Assembly (NCBI GenBank): GCA_005879655.1
Contig: VBJK01000103.1
Coordinates: 1 to 14,873, forward strand
Reading direction: 5' to 3'
Source: Chloroflexota bacterium
GTDB taxonomy: Bacteria; Chloroflexota; Ktedonobacteria; Ktedonobacterales; Ktedonobacteraceae
DNA: 14,873 nt
The notes beneath the pieces are model-generated. The model had not been told where the DNA came from. It saw only the letters and a list, made by a program, of their open reading frames with translations, and did no database searches. Below are positions 1 to 5,530 of the stretch, in pieces. Both the position numbers and the translations under genes were made by a program. The stretch's first letter is position 1. Each line of letters begins with the position of its first letter.

Positions 1-261
1 GATCCACAGCAATGCCGCCCAACTTAACAACCAGAGAAAGGATAAAGCGATCAAGGCTAGTAAAGGAATCAGAACAGCAGCACCCTGTATCTCCCATAAG
101 CGAGGAACCTGTACAATAAACTCAATAAGAACAAGCCATGCAGGCGGAGGAAAGCCTCCCGCTGTCCATAATAGAAAAATGGCAACACAAACAAGACCCA
201 TCCAGGCTACATAACGTAACCTTGGATGGGCAATATAAATGCTCCTGAGATCTTCCAGCAT
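1..261 (-). CDS. Membrane protein of unknown family, N-terminal 87 residues only (runs off left edge)
   Basis: The reading frame is open from an ATG at 261 down to base 1, giving 87 codons with no stop. A GAGAGG-type ribosome binding site lies about 8 nt upstream of the ATG. The protein starts with a short polar segment (MLEDLRSIYIAHPRLRY), followed by a hydrophobic segment at about residues 18-33, a Pro-rich loop (GGFPPP, 35-40), and further hydrophobic stretches at about 42-51 and 60-87. It is therefore very probably a multi-pass integral membrane protein. I do not recognise the family from this fragment. It lies downstream of two small minus-strand genes and could share their transcript, with an 81-nt gap. 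A 12-bp perfect palindrome (312-323) sits in that gap. Confidence 0.65.
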   Translation of the reverse strand, partial: MLEDLRSIYIAHPRLRYVAWMGLVCVAIFLLWTAGGFPPPAWLVLIEFIVQVPRLWEIQGAAVLIPLLALIALSFLWLLSWAALLWI

Positions 262-311
262 GCTGCGATCCTCTCAATACACCTGATCAGTCAGACGCTG
301 TACAGGCAAAG

Positions 312-323
312 GACAACGTTGTC
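312..323. promoter_or_regulatory. 12-bp perfect palindrome in the gap upstream of the left-edge membrane gene
   Basis: GACAACGTTGTC reads the same on both strands, with no loop. It lies about 50 bp upstream of the minus-strand start codon at 261. With no loop and no following T tract it is more like a protein-binding site than a terminator. No regulator can be assigned and the role is inferred only from position. Confidence 0.25.
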
Positions 324-342
324 TTGCATAAACTGAACACCA

Positions 343-585
343 TTATGCGGGTTCAGATGAGCCTGCTTCCATGGTTTGCACATAGAGTTGGCATACTACC
401 TGTTGAGCTTCATCAACACCAATATGGTGTGCTAATGTATCTTGATAGCCGCCAATATGGTCCATGCGAGTATGAATAAAAGCGTGGCGGGCTGTTCCTA
501 GATTAAGCCCTGACAAGCCGCGTTGCATTGACTCCATCTCTAATTCGATCTTTTGGCGTAGTAAGGCTACTTCACTCTGACACAT
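343..585 (-). CDS. Small conserved-looking hypothetical protein, 80 aa
   Basis: The frame encodes a soluble, helix-rich 80-residue protein. It begins MCQSEVALLRQKIELEMESM, an amphipathic stretch that could form a helix or short coiled coil. A mixed segment rich in His, Asp and Glu follows, then VVCQLYVQTME near the C-terminus. There is no signal peptide or membrane segment. An AAGGGA ribosome binding site lies about 10 nt upstream of the ATG, inside the end of the upstream gene. The ATG overlaps the 3' end of that gene by 14 nt, which suggests translational coupling. I do not recognise a named domain. The composition and coupling favour a real gene over a chance frame. Confidence 0.6.
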   Translation of the reverse strand: MCQSEVALLRQKIELEMESMQRGLSGLNLGTARHAFIHTRMDHIGGYQDTLAHHIGVDEAQQVVCQLYVQTMEAGSSEPA

Positions 586-898
586 AATGAAACGGTCCCT
601 TCTCGCTGCTGAGAGCGTCTAACTGAACAATTATCCTATAATACTTGTTGTCTCCTTCTAGGCGAGAGAGCAACTTCCTTGCGCAGCACTCTACTATTGG
701 CAAGTATAAACGGGTCAGCTTACGAACGACTCCCAAGACACTTCCATGTAACACAAGTAGTGCCATGATCGTGCCAACAGAACGGATAAATCCATACCCA
801 TCAAACGTGTATCTGTCCTCAAGACAGATGCTGTCAGGGACAGACCTATTAGCCATTTCTTGCCAGATATTGCAGATAACCGAGATCATCTCTGCCAT
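572..898 (-). CDS. Hypothetical protein, 108 aa, first gene of a small minus-strand pair
   Basis: The protein has an acidic/aromatic N-terminal half (residues 1-35, including SICLEDRYTFDGYGF), a hydrophobic stretch at about 37-56 (SVGTIMALLVLHGSVLGVV), and a basic, amphipathic C-terminal half ending QLDALSSEKGPFHYVSE. The hydrophobic stretch might be one membrane helix or a buried helix. AAGGGA lies just before the ATG at 898. A second in-frame ATG three codons in has more normal spacing, so translation may begin there. A plausible promoter lies about 100 bp upstream, and the next gene overlaps its end by 14 nt. No family is recognised. A plus-strand frame (645-908) covers the same DNA but lacks these supports. 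Confidence 0.5.
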   Translation of the reverse strand: MAEMISVICNIWQEMANRSVPDSICLEDRYTFDGYGFIRSVGTIMALLVLHGSVLGVVRKLTRLYLPIVECCARKLLSRLEGDNKYYRIIVQLDALSSEKGPFHYVSE

Positions 899-973
899 TA
901 TCCCTTAAATAAGACCTCACAATCTTTAAGACTCACACCTCGTCACAAGAATTTTTCTGAAATGTAGAAGATT

Positions 974-1004
974 GTCTTATACGTCTTATACTGATGTCTT
1001 ATAA
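974..1004. repeat. Three direct copies of GTCTTATA upstream of the small-gene pair
   Basis: GTCTTATAC occurs at 974-982 and 983-991 back to back, and GTCTTATAA at 996-1004. Start-to-start distances are 9 and 13 nt. On the minus strand each copy reads TATAAGAC and so includes a -10-like hexamer. This could be a multi-site operator or a set of staggered -10 elements. Only the repetition itself is directly visible. Confidence 0.5.
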
Positions 1005-1026
1005 TTCTGCTTAGCGCTAAGAACAA
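998..1026 (-). promoter_or_regulatory. Candidate sigma70-type promoter for the 572-898 / 343-585 gene pair
   Basis: Read on the minus strand, TTGTTC (1026-1021) is followed by a 17-nt spacer and TATAAG (1003-998). The -10 element matches consensus at 5 of 6 positions and the -35 at 3 of 6, with ideal spacing. The spacer contains the perfect palindrome TTAGCGCTAA (1011-1020), a typical place for a repressor to bind. Two more TATAAG copies lie just downstream and could act as alternative -10 elements. The predicted leader is about 90 nt. Confidence 0.4.
1011..1020. promoter_or_regulatory. Palindrome TTAGCGCTAA inside the candidate promoter spacer
   Basis: This is a perfect 10-bp palindrome located between the -35-like and -10-like hexamers of the minus-strand promoter. 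Its placement suggests an operator for a dimeric repressor. The cognate regulator is not in this window as far as I can see. Confidence 0.35.
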
Positions 1027-1053
1027 AATAAAGAAGACACAGCTGAAGCGAAG

Positions 1054-1066
1054 GTTGTGACACAAC
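1054..1066. promoter_or_regulatory. 13-bp interrupted palindrome GTTGTG-A-CACAAC
   Basis: Two perfect 6-bp half sites flank a single central base, and the symmetry extends outwards with a G:T mismatch and two A:T pairs. It lies in the intergenic region between the minus-strand small genes and the plus-strand mini-protein at 1150. A one-base loop cannot form an RNA hairpin, so a DNA operator is the more natural reading. The function is inferred from form and position only. Confidence 0.35.
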
Positions 1067-1149
1067 TTTTAAGATAAACTCATCCATCATAGCTAGATTG
1101 TAAGCCAGAATATGCTGACCGCTGTATGAAGTAGAAAGAAGGTATACTG

Positions 1150-1275
1150 ATGAGCCTATCACGTATTGGTTTTCTCTTAATGCAGACTGTTATCGCAATG
1201 CTTGGCTTGTATTATATATTGCTGTCTTTATTCTATATTCATCTAATATGGCAAATATCTCCTTTAATATCTTAA
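1150..1275 (+). CDS. 41-aa hydrophobic mini-protein
   Basis: The frame runs from an ATG at 1150 to a TAA at 1273-1275. AGAAGG lies 7 nt upstream of the ATG, a very good ribosome binding site. The product begins MSLSRIGFLLMQTVIAMLGL, continues with a Tyr/Leu-rich hydrophobic stretch, and ends with IWQISPLIS. Only one basic residue (Arg5) is present and the hydrophobic stretch spans about residues 7-40, enough for one long or two short membrane helices. The stop codon is followed 25 nt later by a perfect 37-bp-arm hairpin. A small membrane peptide next to a strong RNA structure resembles type I toxin loci, but no antisense RNA can be shown. The family is unrecognised. Chance cannot be excluded for so short a frame. 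Confidence 0.5.
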   Translation: MSLSRIGFLLMQTVIAMLGLYYILLSLFYIHLIWQISPLIS

Positions 1276-1300
1276 CACAAAATTAAGGCTTGTTCAATGA

Positions 1301-1379
1301 TAACGATTCAAGTCCCCGCTGCTAGCTTTCTCAGCGCAGGCGGCGCTGAGAAAGCTAGCAGCGGGGACTTGAATCGTTA
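1301..1379. repeat. Perfect long hairpin, 37-bp arms, 5-nt loop
   Basis: The left arm (1301-1337, starting TAACGATTCAAGTCCCCGCT) is exactly reverse-complementary to the right arm (1343-1379). The loop is AGGCG (1338-1342) and there are no mismatches. The stem is about half G/C and no T tract follows (the next bases are CATCTTCTGC), so it is not a textbook intrinsic terminator. It lies between the 41-aa mini-gene and the promoter region of the aminopeptidase gene. It may end or stabilise the upstream transcript, or be an RNase III-type substrate. It could also be a dispersed genomic repeat. Confidence 0.9.
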
Positions 1380-1438
1380 CATCTTCTGCTGTCCGCTGTC
1401 TTACGCACCTGTGATGGAGATCTTCACATACACAGAAG

Positions 1439-1447
1439 TGATATAAT
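1439..1447 (+). promoter_or_regulatory. Extended -10 promoter candidate for the aminopeptidase gene
   Basis: TGATATAAT combines the TG extension with a perfect TATAAT hexamer (1442-1447). No good -35 lies at 16-18 nt, as is usual for extended -10 promoters. It would give a leader of about 125 nt before the ATG at 1582. A weaker alternative, TTGGCA at 1490-1495 with AATACA 17 nt later, lies closer to the gene. Confidence 0.35.
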
Positions 1448-1581
1448 TTGCATATACTACGGGACAGAAGCTGAGTAAAGAGTGTATTTTTGGCAAAAGC
1501 ATTGTTCTTCAGAATACACCTTACCTTGGCGTTAGTAGTATTTTTTCATGTGTTGGATATATAAAAAGAGAGAATAGTTGT

Positions 1582-2685
1582 ATGCAAGAGCTTCGCATTG
1601 AGCGCTGGGCGCACGCGTTAGTACATTATTCACTGAATGTTAAAGCGGGTCAGAAGATCGCCATTCAGGCAACCACTCTAGCAACACCATTGCTCGAAGC
1701 AGTCTATACAGAGGTCTTGCGTGCTGGTGCATATCCAATTCCGGTGATTACTATAGAGGGGCTTGACGAAATCATGTTGCGCAGGGGCAATGACGAACAA
1801 CTGGCCCTGCCGTCACTAGTGCAACAGGCGCTGGCTGAACAAGTTGATGCGCGCCTCATGATTGCTTCCAGTAGCAATACCCGCGCCCTTAGTGGCATAG
1901 CGCCAGAGCGCATCACCAAACGCAATCAGTCCTTTAGCAATTTACGATCGATCTGGCAGCGGCGGGAACAAGCGGGCCAGTTTCGTTGGTGTGTAACGCT
2001 CTATCCTACTAATGCCTATGCGCAAGATGCGGATATGTCTTTGCACGAATTTGAGGAGTTTGTTTTTGATGCCTGTTTCCTCAATGATCCTGATCCCATA
2101 GCTCGCTGGCAAGAGCTTTCCTCACAGCAGCAGCGCTTGGTTGATGTGCTGAAAGGACGCAAAACGGTTCATATCGTGGGAGAACGGACCGATCTTACAC
2201 TCTCTATTCAGGATCGCATCTTTATTAACAGTGATGGCAAGCGCAATTTCCCTAGCGGCGAGGTATTTACCAGCCCGGTTGAGGATAGTGCTGACGGACA
2301 CATCCAATTCGATATTCCTTCGTCGTATGACGGACGTGCTATAGAAGGTGTCCATCTCGTTTTCCGTAAAGGGAAAGTTATCGAGGCCAGTGCGCGCCAG
2401 GGCGAGGAATATCTGTTGAAGGCGTTAGAGCAGGATGCTGGTGCCAGTTATCTTGGTGAATTTGCCTTTGGCAACAACCCGCGTGTCAACCGTGGCACCA
2501 GAAATATCCTCTTTGATGAGAAGATGTGTGGCACGGTTCATCTGGCCCTTGGCAATAGCTATACCGAGACCGGTGGCCTCAACAAGTCTGCGCTCCACTG
2601 GGATATGGTCTGTGACCTGCGCACAAAAGGTGAAGTCTGGGTTGACGATATGCTCTTCCTTAAAGATGGCCAGATCGTTGTCTAG
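1582..2685 (+). CDS. M29-family metallo-aminopeptidase (AmpS/PepS/AmpII-like)
   Basis: This is a cytosolic metallopeptidase that removes N-terminal residues from peptides, using two metal ions. At 367 residues it is slightly shorter than the usual ~400-410. The C-terminal metal-binding set is visible in family order: Glu227 (in SGEVFT), Glu293 (LGEFAFG), His320 (GTVHLALG), Tyr327, His339 and Asp341 (ALHWDMVCDL). The Glu-Glu spacing of 66 and the HxD pair match what I recall of the family. The N-terminal half (1-220) is the substrate-shaping domain. The ATG follows a GAGAG stretch that makes a moderate ribosome binding site. The gene appears monocistronic: an extended -10 lies upstream and a perfect hairpin starts 10 nt after the stop. 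Substrate preference cannot be read from the sequence. Confidence 0.9.
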   Translation: MQELRIERWAHALVHYSLNVKAGQKIAIQATTLATPLLEAVYTEVLRAGAYPIPVITIEGLDEIMLRRGNDEQLALPSLVQQALAEQVDARLMIASSSNTRALSGIAPERITKRNQSFSNLRSIWQRREQAGQFRWCVTLYPTNAYAQDADMSLHEFEEFVFDACFLNDPDPIARWQELSSQQQRLVDVLKGRKTVHIVGERTDLTLSIQDRIFINSDGKRNFPSGEVFTSPVEDSADGHIQFDIPSSYDGRAIEGVHLVFRKGKVIEASARQGEEYLLKALEQDAGASYLGEFAFGNNPRVNRGTRNILFDEKMCGTVHLALGNSYTETGGLNKSALHWDMVCDLRTKGEVWVDDMLFLKDGQIVV

Positions 2686-2695
2686 GCTTCTTTCT

Positions 2696-2773
2696 CAGAA
2701 TGAGATAGAGAAGATGGATGTGGAAAAATTGGGCCTCCAATTTTTCCACATCCATCTTCTCTATCTCATTCTG
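2696..2773. repeat. Second perfect long hairpin, 37-bp arms, 4-nt loop
   Basis: The left arm (2696-2732, starting CAGAATGAGATAGAGAAGAT) is perfectly complementary to the right arm (2737-2773) across loop GCCT. It begins 10 nt after the aminopeptidase stop and ends 17 nt before the -35 of the next operon. The stem is A/T-rich and unrelated in sequence to the hairpin at 1301-1379, yet the arm length is identical. No T tract follows (TTGTAAAGACG). It could terminate or protect the aminopeptidase mRNA and insulate the downstream promoter. Confidence 0.9.
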
Positions 2774-2790
2774 TTGTAAAGACGCAAAAC

Positions 2791-2819
2791 TTGTCACATC
2801 TCGTTTTATAGCTTAGAAT
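2791..2819 (+). promoter_or_regulatory. Strong sigma70-type promoter of the cox/xdhC-like operon
   Basis: TTGTCA (2791-2796, 5 of 6 consensus) is followed by a 17-nt spacer and TAGAAT (2814-2819, 5 of 6 consensus). Transcription would begin near 2826, giving a leader of about 48 nt before the TTG start at 2874. This is the best promoter match in the window. Confidence 0.6.
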
Positions 2820-2873
2820 AAAGGCATACAGAATCAGACACAATAACAACTAGTATTTTCTTGGAGGCCACTG

Positions 2874-3782
2874 TTGGAGCAGGAACTGGTAAGCCATTTT
2901 ACAACAATTGAAGATGTACAGAAAGCAATGTTTAGCCACAGTTATATTGCTGATCGTAGCCTGGCAACGGCGGTTTTTCTGGCTCTCAAACGACGTAAGC
3001 CATTGCTCTTAGAGGGGGAACCGGGGGTTGGCAAGACTGAGATTGCAAAGGTACTGGCCGCAATTCTTGATACAAAGCTGATACGTTTACAATGTTACGA
3101 GGGTATTGACGTAAGCACTGCTGTATACGAGTGGAATTACACACGCCAGATGCTGCATATTCGGCTCATGGAGGCCAGTGGGACCAAACATGAGGAAGAA
3201 ATAAAAGAAATTTTTGGTCCCGATTTTTTAATTCGGCGTCCTTTGCTCCAGGCGATTGATCCCGCCAATGCTCGCCCTCCCGTCTTGCTTATTGATGAGC
3301 TAGATAGGAGCGATGAAGAATTTGAGGCGTATCTGCTTGAATTGCTTTCCGACTTTCAGATCACTATTCCTGAAATAGGTACCATCAGTACAGAAGAGCC
3401 ACCATTCGTGATTATCACGTCCAACCGCACGCGCGAGATTCACGATGCTTTGCGTCGCCGCTGTCTCTATTATTGGATCGATTTTCCGACACTGGAGAAA
3501 GAGTTTGCGATTGTGCGCGCACGCATGCCGGAGGCATCAGAACGTTTGGCGCGGCAAGTCTGCACGTTTGTACGCGAGCTACGTAGTATGGACCTGTATA
3601 AAGCTCCTGGTGTTGCGGAAACGTTGGACTGGATCAGTTCTTTACTGGCGCTGCACCAGCTAGAACTGGTCGAGGGGTCAGTACGCGATACTCTGGGTGC
3701 ATTACTCAAGTATCAGGATGACGTGCTTAAGGTCGGTAACAGCGATATAGGCAAGATACTACAAAAGATACGGGGTTTGTAA
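2874..3782 (+). CDS. MoxR-type AAA+ ATPase, CoxD-like
   Basis: A 302-residue single-domain AAA+ ATPase. Walker A is GEPGVGKT (48-55, Lys54 binding phosphate). Walker B is VLLIDELD (137-144). Sensor 1 is ITSN (181-184), and an arginine cluster DALRRR (191-196) supplies the likely Arg finger. The start is a TTG: GGAGG sits 6 nt upstream, whereas the first internal ATG (codon 19) has no such signal. MoxR ATPases act as remodelling chaperones with VWA partners. In cox clusters CoxD helps install the metal-sulfur active site of the molybdenum hydroxylase. Here the VWA partner gene begins 4 nt after the stop and two XdhC-family genes follow, which supports that role. Assignment to CoxD rather than general MoxR rests on this context. 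Confidence 0.88.
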   Translation: MEQELVSHFTTIEDVQKAMFSHSYIADRSLATAVFLALKRRKPLLLEGEPGVGKTEIAKVLAAILDTKLIRLQCYEGIDVSTAVYEWNYTRQMLHIRLMEASGTKHEEEIKEIFGPDFLIRRPLLQAIDPANARPPVLLIDELDRSDEEFEAYLLELLSDFQITIPEIGTISTEEPPFVIITSNRTREIHDALRRRCLYYWIDFPTLEKEFAIVRARMPEASERLARQVCTFVRELRSMDLYKAPGVAETLDWISSLLALHQLELVEGSVRDTLGALLKYQDDVLKVGNSDIGKILQKIRGL

Positions 3783-3786
3783 GGGT

Positions 3787-5151
3787 ATGAGTGTAGAGCC
3801 ACCGGGCAATGAGCACCACCAAGCAGGACTTAGCATGCGCCCTAGTGATATCGAGCGGGGTGAGCGTCTACTCTATCGCCTGACGGAATTTGGTCGTCTG
3901 CTCTGGGAAGCAGGGATCTACGTGGGACCGCGACAGATGCTCGATCTGGTTGAGACGCTCAAGTATATCGACCTGACTGTGAAAGAGGATTTTTATAATA
4001 CACTCAAGTGTTGTTTGCTCACGAGGCATGAGCAGGAAGCGATATTTGACCAGATGTTTCACTACTTCTGGTTTGTGCGCGATAACCCCAATAAAAAGGC
4101 AAAAGAGAAAAAAGGGGCCGTCAAACGTGAAGAGCGACGCTTGCGCCTGCCACCCTCAGAACGTAAACGCTTAGCTGAGCATATGAACACGAGCGATGTG
4201 CGCAATGAGATACGCAATGATCCACGTCAGACTGAACGCCGTCGTTACCAGGACGATCAGGATGCTGATCAAGAAGATGACCAGGGCGATCCACAGGGTA
4301 CAGCATATAGCACTATCGAGAAACTACGCAAAAAAGATTTTGAGGATTATAGCTGGGATGAGGTACAGGAAGCTAAACGCCTGATGGCGGAGATGCGTTG
4401 GCATCTGGGGATGCGACCCACCAGACGTAAAGCGCCAGCACGTCGCGGTGGATATCTGGATATGCGCCGTATGGTGCGACGCAATCTGAAGTATGGTGCA
4501 GAGATGATCGAGCTGACACGGCGTGAGATCAAGATGAAGCCGCGCCCCCTGGTGATCATCTGCGATATCAGTGGCTCAATGAGTCTCTACTCACGCCTGC
4601 TCCTGCATTTCATCCATACTATTTCAAATGGTTTGCTCAATGTCGAAGCATTTGTCTTTGGCACACGGCTCACACACGTTACGCGGCAATTGAAAAAGCG
4701 CGACGTGGATGATGCTGTCCGCGATGTGTCCAAAGCGGTACAAGACTGGTCGGGGGGGACGCGCATCGGCGATGCGTTACACTACTTCAATCAGCATTGG
4801 GCAAGGCGTGTTCTTGGTCGTGGTGCTGTGGTTCTGATTATCAGCGATGGTTGGGATCGCGGAGATGCCAGCGTGCTACGCGTAGAGATGGATCGCCTCC
4901 AACATAGCTGCCACCGCTTAATCTGGCTCAATCCGCTCCTGGGTTCGCCAGACTACAGGCCCTTGACGATTGGCATGAAAGCCGCCCTGCCTTTTGTTGA
5001 CGATTTTCTGCCCGCTCATAATCTGAATAGTCTGATTCATCTGGGCAATATCCTCTCGTCCATCGACGATAGCCGCCCGGTACGCAGTCCTGTTGCACGA
5101 CGTAAAGCAGTAGAAGCATGGACAAGGCGCAATAATTCATCTGGTATGTGA
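3787..5151 (+). CDS. VWA-domain protein, CoxE-like, partner of the MoxR ATPase
   Basis: A 454-residue soluble protein. Residues ~24-98 form a helical N-terminal region. A highly charged linker follows (100-215), including an Asp/Gln-rich stretch at 154-170 and many Arg/Lys residues. The von Willebrand A domain is at ~253-420. The MIDAS motif is intact: DISGSMS (Asp260, Ser262, Ser264), Thr325 in GGTRIGD, and Asp354 in ISDGWD. The length and layout fit the VWA CoxE family, which works with MoxR/CoxD ATPases in maturing molybdenum hydroxylases. The gap from the ATPase stop is 4 nt. The assumed ATG at 3787 has only GGG beside it. An in-frame ATG at 3835 preceded by AGGA is an alternative and would remove 16 non-conserved residues. 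The basic linker might contact nucleic acid or an acidic partner, but this is speculative. Confidence 0.85.
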   Translation: MSVEPPGNEHHQAGLSMRPSDIERGERLLYRLTEFGRLLWEAGIYVGPRQMLDLVETLKYIDLTVKEDFYNTLKCCLLTRHEQEAIFDQMFHYFWFVRDNPNKKAKEKKGAVKREERRLRLPPSERKRLAEHMNTSDVRNEIRNDPRQTERRRYQDDQDADQEDDQGDPQGTAYSTIEKLRKKDFEDYSWDEVQEAKRLMAEMRWHLGMRPTRRKAPARRGGYLDMRRMVRRNLKYGAEMIELTRREIKMKPRPLVIICDISGSMSLYSRLLLHFIHTISNGLLNVEAFVFGTRLTHVTRQLKKRDVDDAVRDVSKAVQDWSGGTRIGDALHYFNQHWARRVLGRGAVVLIISDGWDRGDASVLRVEMDRLQHSCHRLIWLNPLLGSPDYRPLTIGMKAALPFVDDFLPAHNLNSLIHLGNILSSIDDSRPVRSPVARRKAVEAWTRRNNSSGM

Positions 5152-5172
5152 TACTGAAGAAGAGGTATAAGC

Positions 5173-5490
5173 ATGCGTGACGTATTACCTGATATAGAGA
5201 AATGGCGTGCTCGTGGGGAAAAAGTTGCAATTGCAACAGTCGTGAGTATGGTGGGTTCTGCGCCACGGCGGCCAGGGGCCAAATTGGCAGTGAGTGAAAC
5301 AGGCGAGCTAGCGGGTTCAGTGAGTGGTGGTTGTGTCGAACCGGCGGTGATCCATGCGGCAATGCAGGTGATCAAGAACGGCGAGCCACAGCTGCTTGAA
5401 TTTGGTATCTCGGAAGAAGATAATATAGAACAAATTGGCTTGGCCTGTGGTGGGACGATCCACGTCTTTGTTGAGCGCCTGGATTGGTAG
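5173..5490 (+). CDS. Short XdhC/CoxI-family protein (N-terminal XdhC_CoxI domain only)
   Basis: A 105-residue protein made only of the XdhC_CoxI domain. Family blocks are present: ATVVSMVGSAPRRPGAKL (21-38), GSVSGGCVEPAV (48-59) and LACGGTIHVFVE (90-101), keeping Cys54 and Cys92. XdhC-type proteins bind molybdenum cofactor, help its sulfuration and insert it into xanthine/CO dehydrogenase-type enzymes. Full-length XdhC carries a Rossmann domain after this one; here that domain is on the next gene instead. AAGAGG lies 7 nt before the ATG. The gene follows the VWA gene by 21 nt and precedes the second XdhC gene by 40 nt, so all four are very likely one operon. No frameshift remnant joins the two XdhC genes. 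Confidence 0.85.
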   Translation: MRDVLPDIEKWRARGEKVAIATVVSMVGSAPRRPGAKLAVSETGELAGSVSGGCVEPAVIHAAMQVIKNGEPQLLEFGISEEDNIEQIGLACGGTIHVFVERLDW

Positions 5491-5530
5491 CGAAGAAGCT
5501 GAGACGCTAACGTAAAGGGGAATATGTTGT

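Noticed and set aside
645..908. Plus-strand 87-aa frame
   Set aside because: It lies over the 572-898 minus-strand gene, which has a ribosome binding site, a promoter candidate and coupling to the next gene. The plus-strand frame has none of these.
1301..1379. Simple rho-independent terminator
   Set aside because: The stem is far longer than usual and no T run follows on either strand, so I list it as an inverted repeat instead.
4928..5375. Two long minus-strand frames across the CoxE-XdhC junction
   Set aside because: They are antisense shadows of two well-supported genes, with low-complexity, non-family sequence.
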